Assembly (NCBI GenBank): GCA_030998225.1
Contig: JAPYXD010000391.1
Coordinates: forward strand, 4,344,501 to 4,408,500
DNA from: Diplolepis rosae
Taxonomy: Eukaryota > Arthropoda > Insecta > Hymenoptera > Diplolepididae
Reading direction: 5' to 3'
Length of the DNA stretch: 64,000 nucleotides
A model generated the notes under the pieces. It was not told the origin of the DNA. It saw only the letters and a program-made list of their open reading frames with translations, and did not search any database. A program made the translations under genes and the position numbers. This document shows, piece after piece, positions 43,981 through 55,722 of this stretch (positions are counted from its first letter, which is position 1; every line of letters starts with the position of its first letter).

Positions 43981-44304
43981 GACCAAACTGAAAAACTAGT
44001 TTTGCATGAATTCTTTTTTACAAACTTTATTGCAACCAGCTGTCATCAATGATTGTCAATGTTGGTAGAAAATTTTTTTGCGTTAGAAATTTCTTAATTT
44101 TTTAAACAATTAATTAGGTGAGTTTGAAATTTTTGTCTTCCACTTGTTTAAAGTTATTTTTGTTATTGAACGGAAACTATTTGAACAATTTCGAAATTTT
44201 TAACACAAAAAATATAACTCCCAACATTGACACTCATTGATGACAGCTGGTTGCAATAACGTTTGCGCAAAAGAATTCGTGCAAAACTAGTCGTTCAGTT
44301 TGAT
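43981..44304. repeat. Foldback repeat, 324 bp
   Basis: Palindromic over its length with centre near 44143. GACCAAACTGAA, AACTAGTTTTGCA, GAATTC, TTGCAACCAGCTGTCATCAA and TCAATGTTGG have complements in reverse order on the right. No coding. Confidence 0.8.
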
Positions 44305-45350
44305 CCAATTCGAGCACTAGCGGACGGTGTGATGGCTTCCACTTCGTCCAACGCTCTGGTGAGAGAACTACTTGGTTACCTCGACGTGCGCACGCCACAC
44401 ACGCTCACATGTACATACAACTTGTACCCTCTGTAATCAAAAATATAAGCTCCAGACCCAAAATTTTTTTGGGACTTTTTGGTTTTCTATGCACCCATAA
44501 AATTAACTACAGTTCTCGTGAGATACCCTGTATATTTTATTCATTACTTCAGTAGGATTGTGTAAGAAGAATAGCTTACTAAGACACTTCGCAGTACTTT
44601 TTTCTAGGGTTTAGTAAGTGAATATCTGTCATTCGTATGTATATTGTGTAAATTACGTATATTATGTATGAAGAAATAAATATAAAACTAGGAATATCGC
44701 TCTTTATGTTACATTTATAGCAATTTTATATTCTTGTTTTCTTACTTAAGTTTACTTGATCCTAAATAACTGATGTTGAGATGTTCACCTCTTAGACTTC
44801 AGATGTAAATGTAGAACTAAGTGTCTCAAGACCCAATTTTTTTTACAATCCTATTGAAATGCTGATATATTTTCAAAGTGATAGAAAAATGATTAAACAT
44901 CTTCCTGAAAAACATCCTAAAAATACAGGAAGCCGTTTTTCCGAATGATAGTAAATCATTAAAATGTTGCTTGCAACTTCTCTTGGCTATAGTACGGCAT
45001 TGAAGTACGGTACGGTCTTTTAAAAATAATTAAAACAATTTTTTATCACACCTGCATCATAAGTGTGAGTTTGGTGCCTCTGTGCAACCTACAAAGACAC
45101 AACGTGTCTAGGCCTAGGCTGTGAAACGCTTCACTAGAAGCGTCCTAGAACTTTAAAGTAGCAGACGTACTGTTATCTGATTGGCCCATATGATAACAGG
45201 TGTGACAGAAAATGGTGTGTGGCGCTCGACCTCTAAGCAGCATTTTTCATTCGTGTGAAGTTGCAGTCCGAAAAAGTACCGATTAGAGTCCTTGTGTCAC
45301 AAATAACTACTATGATAAATTATTATATTATTTGTTTTCTTTAATATTAC
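44305..45350. other. CHMP4 intron, nothing recognised
   Basis: No motif-bearing frames. It lies directly downstream of the exon at 45351-45528. Confidence 0.4.
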
Positions 45351-45528
45351 ATGTGTTGGTGTGCCGCTTTAAGAGCATCTGCTGCACTTTTCATCGTAGT
45401 CAGTACGGCAGTATTTGTGTTTGCACTTTCCAAAGCTTCTCTTTGCATCTCGATAGTAGATAATGTTCCATCGATTTGCTGTAATTGCTTTTCATAGCGC
45501 TTTTTTCTTTTTAGGGCTTGAATAGCAG
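45351..45528 (-). CDS. shrb: CHMP4 / Snf7 (ESCRT-III) internal exon (helices 2-3)
   Basis: 178 bp encoding 59 residues, with QALKRKKRYEKQLQQIDG and then STIEMQREALESANTNTAVL, an unmistakable Snf7-domain signature of CHMP4. The acceptor is TTTCCAG before 45528; the first codon is split, CT preceded by a G from the missing upstream exon (RAAIQALK). The donor is ACAT/GTAATA at 45351/45350. Family members have roughly 60 residues N-terminal to this point (membrane-inserting N-terminus, helix 1 and part of helix 2). I searched 45.5-64 kb on the minus strand by eye and did not find them, so at least one 5' exon and an intron of more than 18 kb are implied. Confidence 0.93.
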
Positions 45529-46054
45529 CTGGAAATTACAAAACTACATTAAAAAACTGTTTTAGCCAGCACGTGTTCAATTACATTATAATTAAATGTA
45601 TTTCTTACAAGGGACATTAGGTAAGTACACGCCTTCAATTCTTGTCTCTAATAAGTATGCCATAGGTCATTAAAAAATAAGGGATACATATTTTTCAAAC
45701 TCATCTCTGAGGGCTTTTACGAAGTATTGATTGAAAATCCGAAGTAAAAATACGAAAAATTAAAATGGCGTACTAATGTGGCCGAACAAATTTGCAACTC
45801 TTATAAAAAAAGATACATGCCAATAATTACAGGCGTACAATAACTTATCTGTAATTATTTTGCTGAAGTAAGGGTACATTAATCGACATAAGGGTTGTTT
45901 TTAGATGGTGCGATGTGCGTATATTTCATCATAGAATGTTAAAGGGGATCTTTGGATTCGACTAAAATGAAATTCACGACTGAAAACGGATAAATTTCCT
46001 GTTCTCTCTTATTCAGAATAACGGACAAGTGCACGTACTACGTGCGTGTGCAAA

Positions 46055-46287
46055 CCATAGAGATATTACAGATAGAGTCGACAAGCCATAGGCCGCTCTG
46101 TAAGTGGCAACGTCTGTCTGGAAACTTGGTGAGAGCGAAAGAGAGAGACGATGGGAGGTTTTTTCTGTTTTTATCTACGCGTACCGCGTTAGAGAGAGAC
46201 AGCCTAACCCTCCGAATCACTCTCTTTCTCGCCCAAACTGACAGGTTTCAGGCTGGCTTGTCGACTCTATCTGTAATATCTCTATGG
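46055..46287. mobile_element. MITE, 233 bp, perfect 33-bp terminal inverted repeats
   Basis: 46055-46087 and 46255-46287 are exact complements, beginning CCATAGAGATATTACAGATA. TGCAA lies just outside both ends (with one extra A on the left), perhaps a 5-bp duplication. The interior is also roughly palindromic (GAGCGAAAGAGAGAG against CTCTCTTTCTCGCC). Perfect ends suggest recent movement. Frames that span it on both strands are incidental. Confidence 0.85.
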
Positions 46288-46641
46288 TGCAACCACTGAT
46301 ATGACTACGCTCAAAGGCGCACAGGGCTTCAAGGTCAGATGCGATTAAATTTGGGTTATTGGGGTCGAAAGGAGAAATGACAAGCTTCAATTTGAGATAT
46401 TTTTTAAGGTTCTAGGAATCCGGATTTAGTGCCTACGGTTATCAAAAAATGACCAAAAACGCGTTTTTTTGGGGGTCTCAACCCCCATTTTCTTAAAAAC
46501 TATACGTGGTAGACAACTTTCGATCCCAGATTCATGTTCAGCGTGCGAAAATTTATCGAAAACACCTAGTCACTTCCCATTAGCACAACCATTGTATACA
46601 AGTGTAATTAAATTTCGTTTTTTTATGTTTAAAAAATGATA

Positions 46642-47221
46642 AGGTAAATGTACCAGTCGTTGCGCTGGTACCAGTCGTTGCGCTGTCGAGCATATTTTAC
46701 GCAAAATTAAGAAAATTACTTTATATTTTTGTGTTCAAGTTGAAGATATCGTTGAACATAAGGTTATTATTCATCTCTCATAAACATTTTTTAATGTAAA
46801 TGCTTACTCAAAAATGCTAAAAAATAAAATATTCCGGAATGTTCAAATCGTAGTTCTTAAAATGACTGTGCTTATTTTTTATGCAAATGGAACTCTTCTC
46901 GCATTTAAGTATTTATATCAATTTATTCGACATCAATTTTGAAAGTTTTTGATTTATATTTGTGATAACCCTTATATAACAATAAATAATACAATAATAA
47001 ATTTCTTGCGCAAAGACTGGGCCAAACGCATTTTTTCATATTTTCGACTATTTGTTAATAAGTGTTGAAAATTTTCAGAATAATAAGCTTTGCAATACAA
47101 ATCAAAAGTGTCTTTCAAAATGTGATTCGATTAATATGACGAAAAATTTTATTTTTCTATAATTAAATTCAATAATCCTCGAAGGGTTTCCTTAACCGCG
47201 CAACGACTCGTACATTTACCT
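46642..47221. mobile_element. MITE, 580 bp, TA duplication
   Basis: TA at 46640-46641 and 47222-47223. The ends are AGGTAAATGTACCAGTCGTT..GCGC and its complement with one mismatch. On the left the inner word GTACCAGTCGTTGCGCTG is duplicated in tandem (46659-46695). No transposase. Confidence 0.8.
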
Positions 47222-47432
47222 TACTTAAAAATTTGTATATGAATTTTTTTTTTAATAGGAGCTGTAAAATTAACTTTAAGTAATACAATATTTGTTTACT
47301 TACTGTGGCCATTGTGTCATTTGCGAAAATCTAACCCGTATGTATTTGAATAACTTTTACCAATTTTACACCTAAAAATTGACTCCAATTCCTCACAAAT
47401 GGTCAATAAAGTAGTATTCTTCGTTTAATGTA

Positions 47433-48720
47433 TTGGATCTATAACTTAATTCATGCCGTTTTTTTTTCAAAATTTGAACTTTTATTTAAGAAAAACATGA
47501 ACAATAGTATTATTCAAAGTATTGCCCATCTGAAGCTATGACTTTTACCCATCTTTCTGGCAATTTGTGGATTCCATCCCAAAAGAACTGCGCCGGTTTG
47601 GCGGCCAAAAATGAATCAAGCCAATTTTTGATACCCTGTTCTGATGTGAAACGTATTTCAGTGAGGGCGTTCTGCATCGACCTGAACAAATGGTAGTCAG
47701 AAGGGGCAAGGTCTGGGCTATAAGGCGGGTGGGGTAAAACTTCCCAACCACTGTTTTCCAAATAGTTCTTAACCGGAATAGCAACATGGGGCCGAGCGTT
47801 GTCATGTTGGAAAATTATTGCCTCGTGTCTAGTCGCATATTCCGGGCGTTTTTCGGCTATTGCTCTCTTCAAACGGATTAATAGTGTTCGGTAGCGTTCT
47901 CCATTGATGGTTTCACCCGGTTTTAGCAGCTCATAATACAGCACACCCTTCTGATCCCACCAAATACAGAGCATTACCTTCGCGCGATGGATATTTGGCT
48001 TTGCCGTTGATTTGGCTGGTTGGCCGGGTTTTACATATGATTTTTTGCACTTGGGGTTATCGTAATGGAACCATTTTTCATCACCAGTAACAATCTGATG
48101 CAAAAATGACTTCTTTTTGTGGCGTTCCAGCAGCATTTCGGACATGCAAAACCGCCTTTCAACGTCTCTCGGCTTGAGTTCATGTGCAACCCAATTTCCT
48201 TGCTTTTGAATGTATCCGGCTGCTTTTAAACGTTTTGAAAAGGCTGCTTGAGTGACTTCCAAAGATTCTGCGAGACCTTCTTGTGTTTGGCAACAATCTT
48301 TATCAAGTAATGCTTCCAGTTCTTCATCTTCAAACTTTTTTGGCTGCCCAGGACGTTCTTCGTCTTCCAAGCCAAAATCACCACTTTTAAATCGTGCAAA
48401 CCACTTTTAGCACGTTCGCTCAGCTAGAGCAAGTTCACCATAAACTTCCACCAAAATACGATGACTTTCGGCAGCAGTTTTCTTCATATTAAAGTAATGA
48501 AGAAGAACTCCCCGCAAAAACACTTTTTCAGGCACAGAGTTCGAGATAATTAAGTGAAAAAAAATTATTGTTGTTTACGTTTCAAATGAATGACATATAC
48601 TGAAAAAAACGCACAATGACAGTAGCTTTCCAATGCATGTTCGGAATATTAGGAACGATGGAATAATAATCAAGTTACGCCATCTCTTAGCAAACCGCAC
48701 GAATTAAGTTATAGATCCAA
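47433..48720 (-). mobile_element. Nearly complete mariner, 1,288 bp
   Basis: TA at 47431-47432 and 48721-48722. The TIR is TTGGATCTATAACTTAATTC on both sides with a few differences further in. Total length and one ORF filling it match the classic mariner (about 1.3 kb). It encodes the transposase pseudogene described next. Confidence 0.92.
47510..48547 (-). pseudogene. Mariner transposase, 345 codons, one stop and lost start
   Basis: The frame runs from 48547 to the TAA at 47510, exactly 345 codons plus stop, the standard mariner length. It carries VPEKVFLRGVLLHYFNMKK, YGELALAERT and then a TAA near 48411. After that it is open for 287 codons with IVTGDEKWFHYDNPKCKKS (first Asp), IIFQHDNARPHVA (second Asp) and PYSPDLAPSDYHLFRSM (third Asp), so the D,D34D triad is complete. 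The start codon position reads ATC (48547-48545). Two point changes thus separate it from an intact ORF; a downstream ATG at 48370 would give a protein lacking part of the HTH. Of all transposase genes in the window it is the best preserved. Confidence 0.9.
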
Positions 48721-50559
48721 TATGATTGAAGTGGTCTATTCAAATATTGTCTTCTAAAATCTATTTTATCCAATATGACATTACATTTTTAGGTTATGCT
48801 ACACATACTGTTTTTCTTACCGTATAATTCATATTTTTCATGGTCAGTTGAGTAGGAAGATGGTTAAATAACCAATCTTTGAAATAACTGAGCCTTGAAA
48901 GAACTGGAAATTGAGTGTACATTCAATAAAATTTCAAGCGCTTTTTAATAATAGGAAAATATAAAAAGTTTAGTTTGGCATCACTTATTGTCCCTTGCAA
49001 TCCTGTTGGCATGCAACTTATCCACATTATCACTGGTGATCGCATTTCAACACTCACAAAAAAATTAGCGATGTCGAATGAGTGGTTATCTAGCCCATTC
49101 ATATTTCAAAGAAACTTCCGTGATTTGAATTCTTTAATAAATTTAAGCGTTTGCAGTTGCCACTGTTACATCATAGTGTCTGTCGTTGGAATCTTCAATT
49201 AGATTTATTTTTCAGAGATTTTTGTACTTTTTGTGCTTTATTCAACAATTTATAGGATTATGGTCTAAATGCATGCCTGCAGTGCTGCATGCAATTATAC
49301 TTGAAGTAATTCCTGAAGTCTTCTTTTCGTAAGGGTTGCAAATTCAGTACGCGATATTGATTTTTTTGTATTTTTTGTATTTTGTATTTTTACAGATAAA
49401 TCAGAAAAATATCGCATGTATAACAAATATGTGCTTAAAGAAATCAGCATATAAAATTGAAAGATAGATTTACCCTTGTCAAATGGGTTATTACAAAATA
49501 TGAATTACCCTCAATCAGAAGTTACTATTGCTTTTTCTATCACTAAACGCATCCAATATTACGCGACCGACAATATTAAATTCTAAAGAATGGATCTTGA
49601 GAACTTTGAAAATTAGCCAAAGATATACTCAACATGGGGGGGGGGGGGGGGGTTCACCCCTTAAAACCAAATATTGGCCAATTTGAAAAAATACGTGTCT
49701 TATTGTTAATGCTCTATCATATACTTAGATCATAAACCAATTGGTGGCGGCAATTTACCTAATGTTCCTTATTAGTGAACTATAGACACAGTTGAGAATT
49801 TTACGGCTCATGTACCATTATTAAAGTATGAAAGGTAAAATGAGTTTCGACATGACTTGTGTTAAAGTTTTTATTAAATATTTTTGTTTTATTAAAACCA
49901 AAATTACCTTTTTTCACAAGTCTTTCACTAGTTTCTCATACTGATCTGTCTGACGTTCAATAGTGGATACACATAAATGCCGCACCGTCGTTTTTGTTTG
50001 GTGCTATCTTTTACAACTCTGCTTTTTAATTATTTGATGCCATATTCTACTAGGAAATTTTATTGTGTACTTTATTAGGTTATTTGAGAAAATCTTTTTA
50101 CAGTTACATAACGTCGCAAAAATTCCTTTGAATTACGTTGAAACATGCCCAAACATTGCTCAGATGCAACCACCCGAGACCGCTTGTACAGGGAAAAACT
50201 GCGCTTCATTCGGTCAAAGTCATTATACAATTATATATAAATTCTATGCATACATGCAAACACATATAAATCCACATTACGTTAAAATATTAAGAGTGAA
50301 GAAGAGATTCCAAGATTACATTGTATGAGTTATGTTATTAGACAATATGATAACATGTGATGAGTTTCTGTAATAACATTTATACAGCGTTTTTGTTTTC
50401 TTCTAATAAAAAATAATTCTGCCAGAATTCTTTTAAAATCATTTGGTTCTCTGTGTAAAACTTCAATGTCATTTAAGTCATAGCTATGACTAAATTCTAT
50501 TCTACGGTTGCTGATCACATTATGGTACATTGGTCTAAGATTAATTAATCTCTACCTGA
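48721..50559. other. CHMP4 5' intron, nothing recognised
   Basis: Short frames at 48975-49202 and 50065-50328 lack motifs. A G homopolymer of 17 lies at 49636-49652. Confidence 0.4.
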
Positions 50560-53330
50560 TCTGATAAAAAAAAAGTTTTATATTGCATTGGTCCTCTTTT
50601 TAGTGTTGAGGGGATTGATTCCAAATCTAGGCCCGTAGTCATTGAAGATACATATAATTTTATAAGGGCCAGAATATTGTTCTTTCGCGGCATAAAGTTT
50701 CTCTTTACCATCCTCCTGGATTTTTACTAATATTTCTGCCAGTGTTTTTGAATATAGGTTGTAAGTTAGTGGAAGTTGGCATTTTACAAATTCAGATAGG
50801 ATTTGCGCTCGTTTACCGAGTATTAATTCATGAGGGGTGAATCCTGTACCTTCGTGCTTTGAGATATTATATGAAAATACAGCGAAACGAATCCACTTGT
50901 TCCAATTGGTGTTTTCACAGTCAATTTTTACGTATTGGATTAGAAAGTAGTGACTTATTTCTAGGGGTTCTAATGGCTGAGGATGAAACGCTGTGGATCT
51001 AAGATGCTTGATCTTAAATATTTTACAATATTTTACATCACTTGGCTAGTGAAGTCACTACCCTGATCAGTGTGGATTACGTGAGGAAATCCGAAGTGAG
51101 TGATGAAATGCTCAGCGAAAGCTGAAGCGATCGCTGTGGATTCAGTACTGCGTGAAAGAATAGCTTCTGAATATTAATTTAAGTTATCTTGGACAGTTAG
51201 AATGTATTTATTACTGTTTTCCGTTTAAGGTATTATATCCTTATATTTAAGGTATATATAAGGTATTATAGTACCTTATATTTAAGGTACTATATCCATT
51301 TCTAGTTTTTCAAACGCCTCTGAAGGAGTGTCTGTAATTTGCATTGGTGGTTTAGTTTTTATTCTAACGGTTTTGTTAAATTTGCAGGTTTCGCATTCTC
51401 TTATGAATTTTCTAATTTTCCTGACCGAATAAAATGCAAGAAATTATTTTTCGATGGTTGAATAATACACTTATGTATCTGTCAGGGTTCTAGACGTTTA
51501 AGCAATAGAGAGGACTTTACCATCGATCACTGGAAACGATGAAAGATCGGCTGAAATCAGGATATATTTATTAAAAGCTTCATGCTGGCTTTCTGTCCAT
51601 TTAAATTACACATTCTTTTTCAAAAGGTAACTCACGAGGCTTTGCTATAGTGGAAAAACATTTCTCATTCTGAAGAATAAGTTGGCTTTTTCCAGATGTT
51701 CAAGAAGAGTTCGAAGTTTTCTAGTATATCTTCTAGGGAATTGGCATGTATAAGTATGTCGTCCATATGGACGAATAGCTATATGCCTTGAAGGCCAGAA
51801 AAAATCCTATCCATGAGCCGCTGGAAAGTAGAAGGGGCATTCTTAAGGCCGAATTGCATTCTATTAAAATGGTAGTGGCCGCAGGGTGTGAAAAAGGCAG
51901 TTTTAGACTGGGAATTTTTACGAATTTTAATCTGGTGGAAGCCCATAGCAAGATCCTAGGCAGAAAAATATTGATCATCACCTAATTGATCCAATATGTA
52001 AGTAATGTTGGGTAAGGAGTAAACGTCTTATATTTTTTTTCGTTTAGCTCGCAAAAGTCGATAACAATTCGCCAACGCTTGTTTCCATGAGGGTCTGGTT
52101 TTTTAGAACTATCCATACCGGCGAATTGTAGAATGAGTCAGAGTCTTCTATAATTTTGTTTGCCAATAAACTTCTAGTCTTTAATAAATTTGAAATTCTG
52201 TCAACTGGGTCCTTTTTAGGAGGGTTCTCGGATTCTCCCTTTTTGCTGCGGTTATTTGATTCCACTCTTTTCAGGATCTTGAACGCCTGATGTTTTATCA
52301 GCGGAGAAGTTATTTGAATATCGCTTTGAGTCGTGTTTATAACGAAAACCTTTATATGGCCACTTATAGGTTTCACTAGATTTTCGCCTAAATAAACATC
52401 TGTTTCGGCCTCGATCACTTCTAAATAACCTTCCGATAGGAAGTTTGATATATGCCCTGGCTCTAGCAGTCATATTGATGACGCATTGGCTTGCTTTATT
52501 ACTCTGAGGAAGATTGAGTGCAATATTTTCCTTAGTAAATTTTAATGAGGTTAAATTCTTGCGCGAAAATTCCATTTCTAAAATTCCGCAGGTGAAAGCA
52601 GGGAAATTATCTCGTATAATTCGAAATTCAATTACCTTCCAGAGGATTTTTAACAGTGCGCTTCCGCGTGTTTTTAGTGTACGTTGTCCGATAGCAGATA
52701 AATTAAATATATCAATTCACTTCCTGTGTCTATTAAAAATGTACTCTTGCTTTCGTGTATTCTGTTATATTTTACTTCTATGTTTGGGTCTGCAATTAAT
52801 TTTGTTTTGTTAATCACGAGCACTGCATGTTTGACTGGCGCGAAGTCTGGCTGCTCGTCGTTGCGCCTGGATGATGAGCATTTGAGAAGTTTAAAGACTC
52901 CGAACTTAATTTGGAAGAGGCTCGTTTTCGTTGCAGTTCCAGAAGTTTTTTCTCAGCTGTTTTGTTTAGATGTGAAAGTTAAAGGATTCTCGATTTAGCT
53001 ACATAATCTTTTTCGATGCGAGATCTCGCGCTCCGCTTCAATCGTAAAGTTGATGGCCTCACGCAGGGTTGTTAGATTTTTCTGACGGACACGAAATTCA
53101 AGCTCGTTTCGCAGACCCAAACAAAATCAGGAAGCCTTTTGAGAATTGTAATCGCAGATTTTGATGGCTGCTATGGCAACAGGAAATTGTCGCTCTGTTA
53201 TCTCAAACATTATCACTATTCGCTACTAACCTGTCAAAATAATCGATATTCGATGGACTAGATTCATTAACATCATTCAAGTCTTGAATCTCATCAATCG
53301 TTCGCAGTGATTCAGCGTCATCGCATGAGT
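50560..53330 (-). pseudogene. Ty3/gypsy retrotransposon internal region, decayed
   Basis: Read right to left on the minus strand. A Gag tail has LTTLREAINFTIEAEREISH (about 53100-53040). A pre-RT region (52418-52044) has VYLGENLVKPISGHIKVFVI. RT (about 52130-51650) has [12 protein letters not shown], [20 protein letters not shown] and FVHMDDIL (catalytic MDD). RNase H is reduced to a fragment near 51600. The integrase zinc region (about 51470-51290) has FIRECETCKFNKTVRIKTKP, the core has HVIHTDQGSDFTS (about 51080), and the C-terminus (50990-50600) has GTGFTPHELILGKRA. Stops and frameshifts occur throughout. LTRs were not found. Retroelement remnant only. Confidence 0.85.
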
Positions 53331-53571
53331 GCTGGGTTCGGCTATTATATATGCCGGTCCTCTCAGAATTTTTCATCTTATGTAGGATTTAATTTAACTA
53401 GGCAAGAGGAAAATAGCTTAATTGGATTTTTCTTTGTTTATCTTCTTGTACAATCTTTTTCAATTTTAGATCCCTATGTTAGTAGGAATCATAAAACTAA
53501 AAAGTTATCATTATGAACAAGAAAACGGGTACAATTCGGACATTTATTTTCAGATCTTTAAAAATTTTTGA

Positions 53572-53607
53572 CAACGTTTCGCTTCCACTCCAGAAGCATC
53601 ATCAGGG
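53572..53607 (-). ncRNA. Hammerhead-like core, left arm of third Penelope element
   Basis: Minus strand: CTGATGA, T, stem GCTTC/GAAGC around TGGAGTG, then GAAACGTTG. One extra base precedes stem II, as in the first family's core. Confidence 0.5.
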
Positions 53608-54268
53608 CATACAAAATTCAGCCATAAATTACATTACATGGAATTTTTAGGAATATAATGATCAAGTCAAAACATGACAGTATAATAGTCTCAATAAAAT
53701 AACTGATATTGAAGATTTGAATTCTTCTTACAATATGATTTTGGATTTCTTATTTCGACAATGTTATAATCAAAAACAGTTTCTCCTAATTTTAAATTTG
53801 AATCAAAAATTCCTACGCAAATTTGCTTCTAATTTTCTAAAATCTTCGTTTTCAATTTAATTGTGTATTTGAGTTTAATAATATTAGACTAAATGACTCA
53901 TATCATATGAGGTTATTACATGACACCTTTGGTTCAGTTGTTGATAATATCTCTCATCGACCAGACAATATGTCTTTTCCTCTTGTAAATTTAAATTCTA
54001 AGTGAATGTGGGAAATTGACGTTACTAAAGTTTTTATTTAATTATGACGTTTTTATTATTTTAATGGTAATTATTAATTTCTTCAATTACATAATTTCGG
54101 ATCATGTTTTTTAGTTTTTCATATTTTTTATAAAAAAGTTTTTTATCTTAATTTGATTAATTCCTTGTTATTACTTGTACATTTTTACCATTGACTGTCA
54201 TGTTTTGACTTGATCATTATATTCCAAAAAATTCCATGTAATGTAATTTATAGCTGAATTTTGTATGC

Positions 54269-54304
54269 CCTGATGATGCTTCTGGAGTGGAAGCAAAACG
54301 TTGG
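54269..54304 (+). ncRNA. Hammerhead-like core, right arm, GAAA box mutated
   Basis: Same fold as the left arm, but GCGAAACG is GCAAAACG here, which breaks the essential GAAA box, so this copy should be inactive. Confidence 0.45.
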
Positions 54305-54371
54305 CAAAAATTTTTAAAGATCTAAAAATAAATGTCCGAATTGTACCCGTTTTCTTCTTCATAATTATCAA

Positions 54372-55525
54372 CACTTGGACGTTAAACATACCTAAATTAA
54401 AAAGTTATCATATTATTAAAAATACACTTCATTTGATTCATCACAGGAATTATTTTAAGTTATAAATTGCTAAAAAAAAACAATATAATATGACTTTTCA
54501 CTTCAGATATATAGAAAATTGATCTGTATCTGACAATTAAACTTTACTGATTTTGAATTTAATAAAATGAAATATAGAAGTAGTCTCCTAGTTTATAATT
54601 GGTCTGTGAAATTACCTTGATTCTAATGATTATTCAAGTTACTATAAGGAAACAGCATTCAATATATGGAATATCAAGTAATACCATGGAACCTTGAATC
54701 AAAATTTTAATCCTTTAACTTATTATAGATGAACCAAAAAAAATGTGGTTTACGCAAATATGATATAGGTAGAAAAAAAATTATATTCAAAAATGGTTCA
54801 TGAATATTTTTCAGAGAACATAAGAGATTCCAGAAGTCGGGGGGTAATATATCATACAAAAGAAAGTTCATAGTACTTCATCTGACCAAACCTTTAGAGT
54901 TCATTTACCATCAGTCCTGGGTAATCACAGATCTACACTGATAAATCCTTCTTCTTGCTGAATCTAGCAAATAGCCATATCAAAAAAATGGTAATGGTTC
55001 ACTCCCGCACTATCACAATCAATTAGTGCAGCAGGTTCCAGCTGAATTTCCCTCGAAGCTTCCCTCGGTAATCCTCGATGAATTCCAGCGTTGAATCACA
55101 GTAATTAGAAGATACGCGGAGATCGCTTATATCCTTCGACGATGAAAATCCCTCAATGAAGACTGTTCTAAGAGTTTTAATTTCTCTCTTTGTTTGGCTT
55201 ATCTCGGCGTTGTGCAATTTCAAACATTTCACACAATCGGATTTACCAGAACCGAAAAAAAAATGTTGTCTGGTGTCTTTGTTGTCGAATTATGACACCC
55301 ATCGACAAAACACTGTTCACATGCTATTTTTTTTTTACATTTTACAGAATTTTCAATCGGCGTCAATACAAAGATGCGACTCAGACCGATTGTAAACAAT
55401 GACGTGACGTCACTGTATCATCGGAAACATTCGACTGTTTCCGGAACCTTTTTCGAAAAATTAAAAATTTTCTTATGCTCATTAATAAATTATTACTAAC
55501 TAAAAAATTCAGAAAAAAATTGTAT
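54372..55525. other. CHMP4 5' intron, one short dispersed repeat
   Basis: AT-rich. At 55195-55280 lies the second copy of the repeat at 14050-14135; the minus-strand frame 55023-55232 that includes it is of unknown origin. Confidence 0.4.
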
Positions 55526-55640
55526 GTGCCTCCGGCGCGTAAACTCGTTTTTACGCTACAGTTGAGAGTAGCGTAATGTTGTGTATTAAGATACAGAGAA
55601 ATTTAATGTAAAAATTGAACTGCGCATGAGCAAAATTGAT
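55526..55640 (-). repeat. Dispersed repeat R-NRF, partial copy 3
   Basis: It begins GTGCCTCCGGCGCGTAAACT and is close to 28249-28360 up to TTGAACTGCGCATG; the rest is missing. Confidence 0.8.
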
Positions 55641-55722
55641 TATTTTTGAAGTGAAGAAATTTGCACAGCAATGAAAATCGGTCGGCTGACATTACTTAAG
55701 AGAAAAACGGCGTATTAACGGA

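Larger units (their letters stand above)
53505..54371 (+). mobile_element. Penelope-like 3' end between inverted arms
   Basis: Arms 53505-53681 and 54194-54371 are inverted copies sharing GAAAACGGGTACAATTCGG, AAAAATTTTTG and TCAAGTCAAAACATGACAGT. Between them a plus-strand frame ending at 54003 reads VFEFNNIRLNDSYHMRLLHD and SHRPDNMSFPLVNLNSK-stop, like the C-terminal end of Penelope GIY-YIG proteins. Each arm carries a hammerhead-like core. The arrangement repeats that of the 6.5-9.2 kb element with an unrelated sequence. Confidence 0.65.
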
